From assembly GCA_035646635.1 (NCBI GenBank), contig DASRPA010000070.1, forward strand, positions 1 through 13,988: 13,988 bases of DNA, read 5' to 3'. The position numbers were made by a program, and so were the translations under genes. This document shows positions 1 through 6,953 of the stretch, in pieces. The notes beneath the pieces are model-generated. The model ran no database searches, was not told the DNA's origin, and worked only from the letters and a program-made list of their open reading frames with translations. The stretch is from JACDAL01 sp035646635 (GTDB lineage Bacteria > Actinomycetota > CADDZG01 > WHSQ01). Positions within the stretch are counted from its first letter, which is position 1; each line of letters begins with the position of its first letter.

Positions 1-1
1 G

Positions 2-202
2 CTCGTCGAATGCCTCGCACGCCAGGGCCGCATCGACGAGGCACGCGCGGTGTTCGAGCGGACCTGCGCGGGCGCGAACGACCTGGGGCTGTTCTCGGAG
101 GAGCTCGACGTGAGCACGGGCGAGATGCTGGGGAACTTCCCTCAGGGCCTCTCCCACCTGGCGCACATCCAGGCCGCGCTGGCGCTGGCCCAATGCGAGT
201 GA
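2..202 (+). CDS. Glycoside hydrolase family 15 (glucoamylase/trehalase-type) protein, C-terminal end
   Basis: The window opens inside this gene; 66 codons remain before TGA at 200-202. The reading frame contains a helix ending in ARAVFERTCAGANDLGLFSEE followed by STGEMLGNFPQGLSHLAHIQ, which matches the conserved C-terminal end of the (alpha/alpha)6-barrel in GH15 proteins. The ExxxxGxxxGNFPQ(A/G)xSH segment is a family hallmark in bacterial glucoamylases and trehalases, which cleave terminal alpha-glucosidic bonds and act in the cytoplasm when, as often in actinobacteria, no signal peptide is present. The N-terminus is outside the window, so substrate and localisation cannot be judged. The gene ends 12 bases before a 53-nt hairpin element. 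A sugar-transport link is plausible because ABC sugar-transporter genes and fragments follow, but this is inference. Confidence 0.87.
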   Translation, partial: LVECLARQGRIDEARAVFERTCAGANDLGLFSEELDVSTGEMLGNFPQGLSHLAHIQAALALAQCE

Positions 203-214
203 GCAAGCCCCCGC

Positions 215-267
215 GGCGATCTTTTCGCGCTCAGCCTCGCTGAGCGAGGCTAACGTGGAAAAGGTCG
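215..267 (+). repeat. 53-nt structured repeat, copy 1 (nested hairpin)
   Basis: This stretch is 50/53 identical to 9656-9708 in the same orientation. It folds as an outer stem (217-226 with 258-267, CGATCTTTTC against GAAAAGGTCG with one U-G pair) enclosing an inner perfect 8-bp stem (CGCTCAGC 228-235 with GCTGAGCG 239-246, triloop CTC). An alternative hairpin (233-239 with 245-251) overlaps the inner stem, so two inner folds exclude each other. No U-run follows on either strand, so it is not a standard intrinsic terminator. It sits between the convergent 3' ends of the GH15 gene and a binding-protein remnant. It could be a REP-like dispersed element, a 3'-end processing or termination structure, or a recombination boundary. 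Confidence 0.8.
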
Positions 268-283
268 TCCCAGGAGGTCTGGG

Positions 284-750
284 TCAGATATTGCCTTGCT
301 CTCTCCACTTGTCGTATATCGCCGACATCTCAGTCTCGGCCGCCTTGACGGAATCCTCCGCCGTCATGTTGCCGCGGGCGACTTCGGCGAACATCTGCGG
401 AACCAGGAACTTCCCGAATAGCTCGTCGACGGCCGCGTTCACCGTGCCCGGATACCCGACATTGACGGAGAAGTCGTCGAAGCCCGCCAAGATCTCGTAC
501 TTGCCGGGCGGGTCGGAGACCTTGTCGTTTGCCAGCAGCTCTTTGAGGTCCTTGACCGTCCCTGGGAAGCTTGGAAAGTTGTAGTACTGGCTGTTAATAA
601 ACGCTTCTCTATAGTTCAGCGCGAGGTCGACGAGGAACTTCTGAGCCATCTCCTTCTGCTCGGAGAATTTCCAGATGATGTACACGCCGAGCAGGTGCTC
701 GAGGCCCAGTCTCTGGGTTCCCTCGGGGACCGGTGCGAGGAAGACGTCGA
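284..750 (-). pseudogene. ABC transporter extracellular binding protein, C-terminal remnant
   Basis: The minus-strand frame ending in TGA at 284-286 encodes about 155 residues that align over their whole length with the C-terminal third of the complete binding protein at 1533-2948. Shared blocks are DVFLAPVPEG / DVFFVPALEG, YNFPSFP / YDFPGYP, NVGYPGTVNAAVDE / NLGYPGPASPAVGE, LVPQMFAEVARG / ILPNMLARVARG and IYDKWREQG / IFEKWRSEG. By eye the two are roughly one third identical, so this is an older paralogue and not a recent copy. Homology stops near 748-750, where the protein would need about 300 more N-terminal residues including a signal peptide; none is present. The apparent ATG at 775 lies beyond the homology and is probably accidental. 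It is inverted relative to the intact operon and faces the GH15 gene. Confidence 0.82.
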
Positions 751-751
751 T

Positions 752-1072
752 GCGTACTGCAAGGCGACGCGGCATCGCAAGCTATTCGAGCACGTCTCTG
801 ACCCCAATGATGGCGAGGAAGTAATCGCGGACCTGCTCTGCGACCTGCGCCACCTGGCCGACTCGATGCAGGTCGATTGGGATCAGGCAGGGACCAGGGC
901 CGCCACACACTACGGCGCGGAGCTCAAGGACAAGGACGGCTTCGCGATGGACCCGGACCCCGTCTTCTACGTGAGCGTGCACGGCGGGATCGCGGAGGCT
1001 ATGACCCACGGCGCCGCTCGAGTCGTTCAGGTCGACTGGGACGGATTCGAGAACGAAGGCGACTACAGCCTC
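752..1072 (+). pseudogene. Unrecognised small protein, truncated at both ends
   Basis: An open plus-strand frame between two break points reads about 107 residues with native-looking composition. It has an acidic helix-rich part (RKLFEHVSDPNDGEEVIADL, then a DLRHLAD segment and HYGAEL) followed by a beta-type part (DPVFYVSVHGG, ARVVQVDWDGFENEGDY). The second part resembles in style the short proteins with a 'VxVxGG...VxVxDwD' pattern seen on actinobacterial plasmids and phages; this is impressionistic and I cannot name a family. The upstream end is lost where the inverted binding-protein remnant stops, and the downstream end runs straight into ispG sequence in another frame. The two parts could derive from two small genes. 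No start codon or ribosome binding site was identified. Confidence 0.4.
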
Positions 1073-1380
1073 AGCAGATCGCGGTCATGGGTTGCGAAGT
1101 CAACGGCCCGGGCGAGGCGCGCGACGCCGACATCGGCATCGCCGCGGGTCCGGGGCGCGGGTTGCTGTTCGCGAAGGGCAAACAGATCGGTTGGGTACCG
1201 CACGACGGCCTGGTCGACGCCCTGCTCGAAGCGGCCGAGCGCGTCACCGAGGAGATTCGAGCGACCGGCGAGGTCGGAGACGGAGCGGCAACGGTGCTCA
1301 AGGGCGCCGCTCGCCGACAGGGGCCTCCTGTGGTGCCGATCGGCATGGGTCCTCCCAGCGACCCCTCCCACCCCTCTTAA
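1072..1380 (+). pseudogene. ispG: 4-hydroxy-3-methylbut-2-enyl diphosphate synthase, 3' fragment
   Basis: The frame reads QQIAVMGCEVNGPGEARDAD, then IGIAAGPGRGLLFAKGK, and closes with TAA at 1378-1380. This is the C-terminal reductase-like part of IspG (GcpE), the MEP-pathway enzyme that reductively converts MEcPP to HMBPP. The Cys codon at 1093-1095, in the conserved MGCxVNGPGE motif, is one of the three [4Fe-4S] ligands. About 100 residues are present; the N-terminal barrel and the CPSC ligands are absent and are found instead at 6954-7818. The homology begins near 1072, directly after the small-protein frame, with no start codon. The tail beyond the motif is slightly longer than usual and proline-rich. 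This fragment cannot make an active enzyme alone. Confidence 0.92.
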
Positions 1381-1383
1381 ACC

Positions 1384-1392
1384 AAAGCGCTT
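1384..1392. promoter_or_regulatory. Possible LacI-type operator core
   Basis: The sequence AAAGCGCTT contains the perfect 8-base palindrome AAGCGCTT (1385-1392) with a central CG. That is the core seen in many LacI-family operators controlling sugar uptake genes, such as cre-like sites. It lies about 140 bases upstream of the binding-protein gene of a sugar-type importer. The flanks (ACC on the left, CCCA on the right) are only partly symmetrical and no LacI gene is in the window, so the call is tentative. Confidence 0.25.
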
Positions 1393-1402
1393 CCCATATT
1401 TG

Positions 1403-1439
1403 GTACCCTTGCAAAAGGGTACAGCTCTACGAGTACCCT
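1403..1439. promoter_or_regulatory. GTACCCT inverted/direct repeat cluster, candidate operator upstream of the ABC operon
   Basis: GTACCCTT (1403-1410) and AAGGGTAC (1415-1422) form a perfect 8-bp inverted repeat around GCAA. A third GTACCCT lies at 1433-1439, exactly 30 bases (about three helical turns) from the first. The cluster sits about 95-130 bases before the ATG at 1533, in the only sizeable non-coding gap ahead of the importer operon. TTGCAA (1409-1414) and TACCCT (1434-1439) could serve as weak -35/-10 elements with a 19-base spacer. Known biology of such layouts suggests a dimeric repressor or activator site. As a terminator for the upstream ispG fragment it would lack a U-run. Confidence 0.4.
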
Positions 1440-1532
1440 GAATTGATCACCGCGGGATCCCTAACCGCAGCGTCGCGGCGTGGGCGCACACCGGGAGAGA
1501 GTTCGCGTAGCCCAAAGGCAAAGGGGAACGTC

Positions 1533-2948
1533 ATGAGTCGCCGCAGCCAGCCGCTGCCCATCACCCGTCGAACTTTCCTACAGGGGGTGTCCGCAGCCGC
1601 GCTGCTTGCGGCCTGCTCCGGCGGGGAGTCGAGCCCACAAAGCGCAGCCCCTACAGAGGGTGCGCCGGAGGAGAAGTTCACCGAGCCCGCCACCCAGCTA
1701 TCCGGCGATCTCCGCCTCCTGATGTGGAGCCATTTCGTCCCAGCGCACGACGAGTGGTTCGACACCTTCGCCCAGGAGTGGGGTGAGCAGGTCGGCGTCA
1801 ACGTCACCGTCGACCACATCGACGTCACCACCATCCCCGCACGTATTTCGTCGGAGATCGGCTCCGGTGAGGGGCACGACCTCATTCAGATGATCGCGAC
1901 ACTGTCGCAGTTCGAACCGAGCGTTTATCCCATGAACGACCTCATGGACGAGGCCAACAATCGCTTCGGCAAACAACTGGAGCTGTGCCAGAAGTCGAGC
2001 TTCAACCCGACGACCGAGAACTACTACGCGTACGCACCGGCGTGGTCGCCCGACCCAGGTGACTACCGCAAGTCCTTGTGGGAAGAGGCCGGCCTGCCCG
2101 ACGGACCCTCGACCTGGAACGAGCTCCTCGAGGGGGGCGGCAAGATCTTCAGCGAGCAGAACATCCAGATGGGCTTGGGGATGTCCCAGGAGATCGACTC
2201 GAACATGTACGCCCGCGCCCTCGTCTGGTCGTTCGGAGGGGCCGAGCAGGACACCAGCGAGCAGGTGACCTTGTTGTCCGACCAGACCATCGCCGCGGTC
2301 GAGTACTCGAAGGAACTCTTCGAAGCGGCGATGACCGAAGAGGTGTTCGCGTGGAACCCGGCGTCGAACAACGAGGGGCTCATCGCCGGACAGCTGAGCT
2401 ACATCCTCAACTCGATCTCGGCATGGCGCACGGCCCAGGAGAGCATCCCGGATATCGCGAAGGACGTCTTCTTCGTCCCGGCCCTCGAGGGCCCGGAGCG
2501 TCAGCTGGCCGCGCAGCACGTCATGTACAACTGGATCAGTCCGAAGTTCTCGACCAACTTCGACGCCGCGCAAGAGTTCCTGCTCCACTACACGGAGAAC
2601 CTGCCGAGGGCCGCCTACGAGTCCAAGTTGTACGACTTTCCGGGCTACCCCGACCAGGTGCCGGAGCTGGACGGCTGGCTCGACGAGGACCCATTCACGA
2701 TCGAGGGGGACGACTCGACCAAACTCCAACCCCTGAAGAACGCTGTGGACTGGTCGACGAACCTGGGCTACCCGGGGCCGGCCAGCCCGGCCGTCGGCGA
2801 GATCAACGGCACCTTCATCCTGCCCAACATGCTCGCGCGGGTCGCCCGCGGTGGCCAGGAGGCGGAGGAGTCGGTCGAGCAGGCGCACCAGGAGTGCGAG
2901 CAGATCTTCGAGAAGTGGCGGAGCGAGGGCCTGGTCGGCGGAAGCTGA
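1533..2948 (+). CDS. ABC transporter substrate-binding protein (family 1, carbohydrate type), Tat-exported lipoprotein
   Basis: The product is 471 residues. The ATG at 1533 is chosen because AAGGGGAA lies just upstream and the next residues form a proper signal peptide: RRTFLQG (twin arginine at 12-13), a hydrophobic core, then LLAAC with the lipobox cysteine at residue 28. The mature protein (DLRLLMWSHFVPAHDEWFDT..., EIGSGEGHDLIQ..., LPDGPSTWNELLEGG...) has the bilobed family 1 solute-binding architecture used for mono-, di- and oligosaccharides and polyols. It would be anchored on the outer face of the membrane and deliver substrate to the permeases at 4040-5949. A gap of 42 bases separates it from the ATPase gene. 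The substrate cannot be read from sequence. A diverged, truncated paralogue lies inverted at 284-750. Confidence 0.93.
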   Translation: MSRRSQPLPITRRTFLQGVSAAALLAACSGGESSPQSAAPTEGAPEEKFTEPATQLSGDLRLLMWSHFVPAHDEWFDTFAQEWGEQVGVNVTVDHIDVTTIPARISSEIGSGEGHDLIQMIATLSQFEPSVYPMNDLMDEANNRFGKQLELCQKSSFNPTTENYYAYAPAWSPDPGDYRKSLWEEAGLPDGPSTWNELLEGGGKIFSEQNIQMGLGMSQEIDSNMYARALVWSFGGAEQDTSEQVTLLSDQTIAAVEYSKELFEAAMTEEVFAWNPASNNEGLIAGQLSYILNSISAWRTAQESIPDIAKDVFFVPALEGPERQLAAQHVMYNWISPKFSTNFDAAQEFLLHYTENLPRAAYESKLYDFPGYPDQVPELDGWLDEDPFTIEGDDSTKLQPLKNAVDWSTNLGYPGPASPAVGEINGTFILPNMLARVARGGQEAEESVEQAHQECEQIFEKWRSEGLVGGS

Positions 2949-2990
2949 TACCGGGACCGATCGGCAACGCCGGCGAGGGGAGAGTTCAAG

Positions 2991-4043
2991 ATGGCGCACG
3001 TAGTCGAGGTGCGGGGGCTCAAGAAGCAATTCGAGAAAGGCGATGTCCTCGCGGTCGACGGAGTGGACATTGCGACCCGTGAGGGCGAGTACCTCGTCTT
3101 GCTCGGGCCCTCCGGCTGTGGCAAGACGACGTTGCTACGCATGATCGCCGGCCTCGAGGAACCCACCGAGGGTGAGATCCTCATCAGTGGGAACGTCGTG
3201 AACGGCCTCCCCCCGCGGGCCCGAGGCATCGCGATGGTGTTCCAGAGCTACGCGCTGTATCCGCACAAGACCGTGCTGGAGAACATCACCTTCCCGCTAA
3301 AGGCGACGAAGATCGATCGCTACGCCCGCCGTGAGAAGGCCGACTGGGCCGCCGGCCTCCTCGGCATCGGCGAGTTGCTCGACCGCAAGCCTCGTCACCT
3401 GTCTGGTGGTGAGCGTCAGCGCGTGGCGCTCGCCCGAGCGCTCGTCCGAGACCCCAGTGTGTTCCTCCTCGACGAACCGCTCAGCAACCTCGACGCGAAG
3501 CTGCGCACGTCGGCCCGTGACGAGCTGAAGCAGTTCCAGGAGCGACTGGGCACGACGACGATCTACGTGACCCACGACCAGGTAGAGGCGATGGGTCTCG
3601 GCGACCGCATCGTCGTCATTCTCAAGGGTAAGGTCCGCCAGATCGGACCTCCGGAGGAGGTGTACTCCCATCCGGCCGATACCTTCGTTGCGACCTTCAT
3701 CGGGTCGCCGCCCATGAACCTCATCGACCGTGGCGACCATCTCCTCGGCTTCCGGCCGGAGAACTTCTTGCCCGTCGAGGCGATCGACAGCAACGGGGGC
3801 AACCTGCTCGAGGTTGATGTGCAGGTGCACCGCATGGAGTATCTGTCCGGCGACCGGCACATCTACGCGACCACCTCAGGTCTCGGGAGCGACGACGCCC
3901 ACATCATCGCTCGGATACCCGCGACCGTTAACGTCGCCGTGGCCGAGGACCGCGCCCAGCGCTTCGCCGTTCACGAGAAGGATCTGAGGTTCTTCGACGC
4001 TGACACGGGGTTGCGTACCGAGCCGCGACCGGTCCGCTCGTGA
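2991..4043 (+). CDS. ABC transporter ATP-binding protein, MalK/UgpC-like
   Basis: The product is 350 residues. The ATG at 2991 is preceded by GAGGGGAGAG. All nucleotide-binding motifs are intact: Walker A GPSGCGKT (residues 39-46), Q-loop FQSYALYPH (Q85), signature LSGGERQ (137-143), Walker B VFLLDEP (157-163), D-loop SNLDAKL and the switch histidine in YVTHD (H195). After the catalytic domain comes the CUT1-type C-terminal extension (FIGSPPMNLI near residue 240, GFRPENF, ending DLRFFDADTGL), which in MalK relatives carries the regulatory TOBE fold. It powers solute import through the two permeases at 4040-5949. The stop overlaps the GTG start of the first permease (GTGA), indicating translational coupling. 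It is distinct from the UgpC-like tail at 9387-9641. Confidence 0.95.
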   Translation: MAHVVEVRGLKKQFEKGDVLAVDGVDIATREGEYLVLLGPSGCGKTTLLRMIAGLEEPTEGEILISGNVVNGLPPRARGIAMVFQSYALYPHKTVLENITFPLKATKIDRYARREKADWAAGLLGIGELLDRKPRHLSGGERQRVALARALVRDPSVFLLDEPLSNLDAKLRTSARDELKQFQERLGTTTIYVTHDQVEAMGLGDRIVVILKGKVRQIGPPEEVYSHPADTFVATFIGSPPMNLIDRGDHLLGFRPENFLPVEAIDSNGGNLLEVDVQVHRMEYLSGDRHIYATTSGLGSDDAHIIARIPATVNVAVAEDRAQRFAVHEKDLRFFDADTGLRTEPRPVRS

Positions 4044-5011
4044 CGCAAACCGACCGCGCCGACGGGGTTGGGACGGCGCCCGCCGGTACCCTGGCCCGGG
4101 ACCCGGACCCGCGGACGGCGCCACCGAGGCGGAGACTCGCCGACCGTGAGGGTGTCCTGGCGAAGCTCTTCTTGCTGCCGACCGCCGTGTACATCATCGG
4201 CCTGGTCGCGTTTCCGTTCGTCCTCGCCATCCTGTTCAGCTTCAGTGACGTAACCACCGGGAACCCGAGCCTCGACTTCGTCGGACTCCGTCAGTGGCGC
4301 ACGATCCTGGGTTCGAGGGTGTTCTGGACTTCCTTCAGGAACACGATCACGTTCACCGTAATCTCGATGGCGCTGATGGTCGTGATCTCGCACGTCCTCG
4401 CGACGTTGCTCGTGAAGGACTTCAAGGGGAAGTGGCTCGTTCGGTTTTGCGTGCTGCTGCCATGGACGACCCCGGTGTCGCTTGCGGCGGTGTCGTGGCT
4501 GTGGTTGCTCAACTCGATCTTCAGCCCCATCGACTGGGTGCTGCGCTGGTTCGGGCTCATCGAGGCCAACATGTATTACCTGGGGCGACCGGTCCTCGCG
4601 ATGGGATCGATCATCGCGGTGCACGTGTGGCGCATCGTCCCGCTCGCGACCGTCATCATCATGGCCGGGCACATGGCGATCCCCGGTGAGATCGACGACG
4701 CCGCGGAGATAGACGGGGCCGGGTTTTGGCGGAAGTTGCGGGAGATCACCATCCCGCTCACGCTGCCGATCACCGCGGTGGCGGTGCTCTTCGGCGCCAT
4801 CCTCACCTTTGCTGATATGACCGTCGTCTTCATCCTGACGAGGGGTGGTCCGACCCAGGCCACCCAGGTGCTGTCGAGCTGGGCCTTTTTCAAGGGCATC
4901 GAGGGCGGTGACCTCGCCCAGGGCGCGGCGGTGGCCCTCTTCCTGTTCCCCCTCCTGCTCGCCGCGGCGATCGCGATCCTTCGGGCGGTCCGGCGTACGG
5001 AGGTGATGTAG
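4040..5011 (+). CDS. ABC sugar transporter permease, MalF/UgpA type
   Basis: The product is 323 residues, starting at a GTG that overlaps the ATPase stop codon. A polar, proline- and charge-rich N-terminal tail of about 40 residues precedes around six membrane segments (first: FLLPTAVYIIGLVAFPF, near residues 44-60). The cytoplasmic EAA loop that docks on the ATPase is clear at about residues 217-243 (EIDDAAEIDGAG followed by ITIPLTLP). FTRGGP-like wording (FILTRGGPTQATQ) near the C-terminus is typical of MalF/UgpA/SugA permeases. It forms a heterodimer with the next gene product. No frameshift or truncation is seen. Confidence 0.94.
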   Translation: MTQTDRADGVGTAPAGTLARDPDPRTAPPRRRLADREGVLAKLFLLPTAVYIIGLVAFPFVLAILFSFSDVTTGNPSLDFVGLRQWRTILGSRVFWTSFRNTITFTVISMALMVVISHVLATLLVKDFKGKWLVRFCVLLPWTTPVSLAAVSWLWLLNSIFSPIDWVLRWFGLIEANMYYLGRPVLAMGSIIAVHVWRIVPLATVIIMAGHMAIPGEIDDAAEIDGAGFWRKLREITIPLTLPITAVAVLFGAILTFADMTVVFILTRGGPTQATQVLSSWAFFKGIEGGDLAQGAAVALFLFPLLLAAAIAILRAVRRTEVM

Positions 5012-5013
5012 CC

Positions 5014-5949
5014 GTGGCTGCTCCCACGCAGGACCCCGTCGAACAGTTTGCCGGTGGCCGCATCGACGTCACGAACCAGGGTGAGGTCGACCGGATACGC
5101 CGGCAGCGCCGCCGCCGCGCCGTCGGCGGGCGCACCGCTCTATACACTCTGGCGATCATCGCAGTGGTGTTTGCGGCGGGACCGTTCATTTGGAGCGCGA
5201 TAACCTCGTTCAAGGTGGACCCGGACCTCTACACGAAGGCAAACAACCCGTTCATCTACAACCTGCCCCCGACCCTCGAGCACTGGAGGTTCCTGCTCTC
5301 AGATACGCAGTTCCTGACGTTCGCATGGAACACACTCTGGGTCGGGCTGCTCGTGGTCGCGATCACGCTTTTCGTCGGGCTTCCCGCCGCCTACGCGCTT
5401 GCGCGTCTCGAAATGAAATGGAGTGGTCCGCTCGGCATCGCCATCTTCTTCGTGTACCTCATCCCGCCGACGTTGCTGTTCATCCCGATGACCCGGGTCG
5501 TTGGGAACCTCGGGCTGCTTAACAGCACGTGGTCCCTGGTGTTGATCTACCCGACGATCACGATCCCGGTGTCAGTCTGGCTTCTCATCGGGTTCCTGAA
5601 GGGCATCCCCAAGGACGTCGAGGAGCAGGCCCTGGTCGACGGCTACAGCCGGTTCAGCGCCTTCATCCGCGTCGTCATCCCGCTCGCCTTCCCCGGGATC
5701 GTCGCCGTCATCGTCTTCGCGTTCACCCTGACGGCCCACGAGTTCATCTACGCGCTCGCGTTCCTCTCTTCGACCGCGGAGAAGTCCATCAGCATCGGAG
5801 TTCCGACCGAGCTGATCCGCGGCGACGTGTTCTTCTGGCAGTCGTTACAGGCGGCGGTGGTGTTCGTTGCACTGCCGATCGCGTTGGTCTTCAACCTCCT
5901 CCTCGGGCGCTTCATCTCCGGCTTCACGATGGGTGCAGTGAAGGGCTGA
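5014..5949 (+). CDS. ABC sugar transporter permease, MalG/UgpE type
   Basis: The product is 311 residues, with a GTG start two bases after the previous stop and ACGGAGGTG at 4997-5005 as ribosome binding site. A basic cytosolic segment (RIRRQRRRRAVGGR, residues 27-40) leads into the first membrane helix (LYTLAIIAVVFAAGPFIW), followed by five more hydrophobic segments. The EAA loop is at about residues 202-229 (VEEQALVDGYSRF, then VVIPLAFPGI). The end, FISGFTMGAVKG, is the standard MalG-type C-terminus that reaches into the MalK dimer. It completes the operon binding protein-ATPase-permease-permease. Its stop is 23 bases from the end of the converging HNH remnant, with no terminator hairpin visible between them. 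Confidence 0.94.
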   Translation: MAAPTQDPVEQFAGGRIDVTNQGEVDRIRRQRRRRAVGGRTALYTLAIIAVVFAAGPFIWSAITSFKVDPDLYTKANNPFIYNLPPTLEHWRFLLSDTQFLTFAWNTLWVGLLVVAITLFVGLPAAYALARLEMKWSGPLGIAIFFVYLIPPTLLFIPMTRVVGNLGLLNSTWSLVLIYPTITIPVSVWLLIGFLKGIPKDVEEQALVDGYSRFSAFIRVVIPLAFPGIVAVIVFAFTLTAHEFIYALAFLSSTAEKSISIGVPTELIRGDVFFWQSLQAAVVFVALPIALVFNLLLGRFISGFTMGAVKG

Positions 5950-5972
5950 TCGCCCAGCCCTGTTCGCGACCG

Positions 5973-6293
5973 TCACTGAAAGAGCAGAGCCCAGGTGACG
6001 TAGTCGAGGTCGAGGCCCTCGCCGGCCCCCTCGGGCGCGTAGGGCTCACGCTCGGGCTCCCGCCCCTCCGACTGGTTGCTTCGAATGAGTTCCTCGGGGC
6101 TCGACCGGTGCCGCTGGGGCAGCTTGACCACGTCGCCCGTCGGTGTCGTGAAGCTCCAGGTCCCGTCGCGCGCCCGGGTCATGCTGTAGCCGCCCTCGTG
6201 CACCATGCGGTGATGGCGCCTGCACAGAAGCGCGAGGTTCGCCCAGCTCGGTCGGACCCTCCTTGGTCCAGTGCACGATGTGATGCGAGTCGC
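5973..6293 (-). pseudogene. HNH endonuclease (DUF222/13E12-type), truncated and frameshifted
   Basis: On the minus strand, DSHHIVHWTKEGPTEL is followed, one frame over, by ANLALLCRRHHRMVHEGGY and a tail ending in TGA at 5973-5975. Together these form the HNH nuclease domain found at the C-terminus of the actinobacterial DUF222 family (HHIxHW...NLxLLCRRHHRxVHEGG). The frame breaks at the GGG of CTGGGCG (plus strand CCC, 6242-6244), where one G fewer restores the reading. The protein is cut immediately upstream of the HNH motif near 6290, where RseP sequence begins in the opposite direction, so the whole DUF222 part is missing. The longer open frame up to 6524 is antisense to rseP and not part of this gene. 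Function is presumably lost. Confidence 0.8.
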
Positions 6294-6953
6294 GCGAACC
6301 CAGGCGAGCCGGCGACATTCGTCGTCGAACGCGATGGGGGGCGACAGACCATCGAGGCGGAGCTCGGCACAGGCATCGTGTCCGAGGAGGACGAGCTGCT
6401 CGCGCTCGCACCCGCAGGTGAAGACGTCGGCGAGGTCGGCGACGGCGAGCAGAAGGTTGGTTACCTCGGAGTCGGCCCACAGCCCGAGATCAAGTCGTAT
6501 GGCTTCGGAGAAGCGATAACGCATTCCGGGGAGCGCGTTTGGGACATGACCGTGAGATCGGTCATCGGAGTTCCTCAGGTGTTCGCGCAGGTGTTCAACG
6601 GCGATATCTTCGAGGCGCTCGGGGGCGAGGGTGATCGTTCTGCGGAGGACAGCCCAATCGGCATCGTGGGGGCCAGCCGCATCGTTGGCGAAAGTGCCAA
6701 CCGGGGTGAGTACACCAACATCCTCGAGATGATCGCCGCGTTCACCATCTTCGTGGGACTAATGAACTTGTTGCCGCTGCCGCCGCTCGACGGTGGTCAC
6801 CTCGCGGTGGTCGCTTGGGAATCGGTGACCAAGCGCAAAGTCGACATCCGCAAGTTGATCCCGGTGTCGGCGGCCGTGATCGGGTTCTTCATCGTCCTGT
6901 TCGTGGCCATCCTCTACCTGGACCTGGCTAGGCCCGTCGACCTTCCGTTCTGA
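6291..6953 (+). pseudogene. Site-2 intramembrane zinc metalloprotease (M50, RseP/Rip1), C-terminal fragment
   Basis: From about 6291 the frame reads ANPGEPATFVVERDGGRQTI, the end of the PDZ domain, then KVGYLGVGP, and later SPIGIVGASRIVGESANRGE and GLMNLLPLPPLDGGHLAVV. The last holds the conserved (N)xLPxPxLDGG motif whose Asp is a zinc ligand. Two hydrophobic C-terminal segments follow, and TGA at 6951-6953 directly abuts the ispG ATG. Family members cleave anti-sigma factors and other membrane substrates within the bilayer. The N-terminal helices with the HExxH catalytic site are absent, so this copy is inactive. The abutting rip1-ispG order is ancestral in actinobacteria (Rv2869c-Rv2868c in M. 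tuberculosis). The frame is open further left, but that sequence is antisense to the HNH remnant. Confidence 0.87.

Noticed and set aside
215..267. The 53-nt element as a classical bidirectional terminator
   Set aside because: Position between convergent genes fits, but no U-run follows the stem on either strand. I kept it as an unexplained structured repeat.
695..1441. A single 248-codon gene spanning 695-1441
   Set aside because: The frame runs through three different things: antisense of the binding-protein remnant, the small protein, and out-of-frame ispG sequence.
1698..3029. A 443-codon open frame on the minus strand opposite the binding protein
   Set aside because: Composition is rich in R, V, L and G with no domain logic. 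It is an antisense shadow of a clearly real Tat-lipoprotein gene in high-GC DNA.
5973..6524. A 183-codon HNH protein with an intact N-terminus
   Set aside because: Residues upstream of the HNH motif are antisense to the RseP PDZ region, and the HHIVHW half of the motif is in another frame, so this is not one gene.
5529..6953. One 474-codon protein across the permease end, HNH region and protease
   Set aside because: Only the part after about 6291 is homologous to a protease. The first part is out of frame with the permease and antisense to the HNH remnant.
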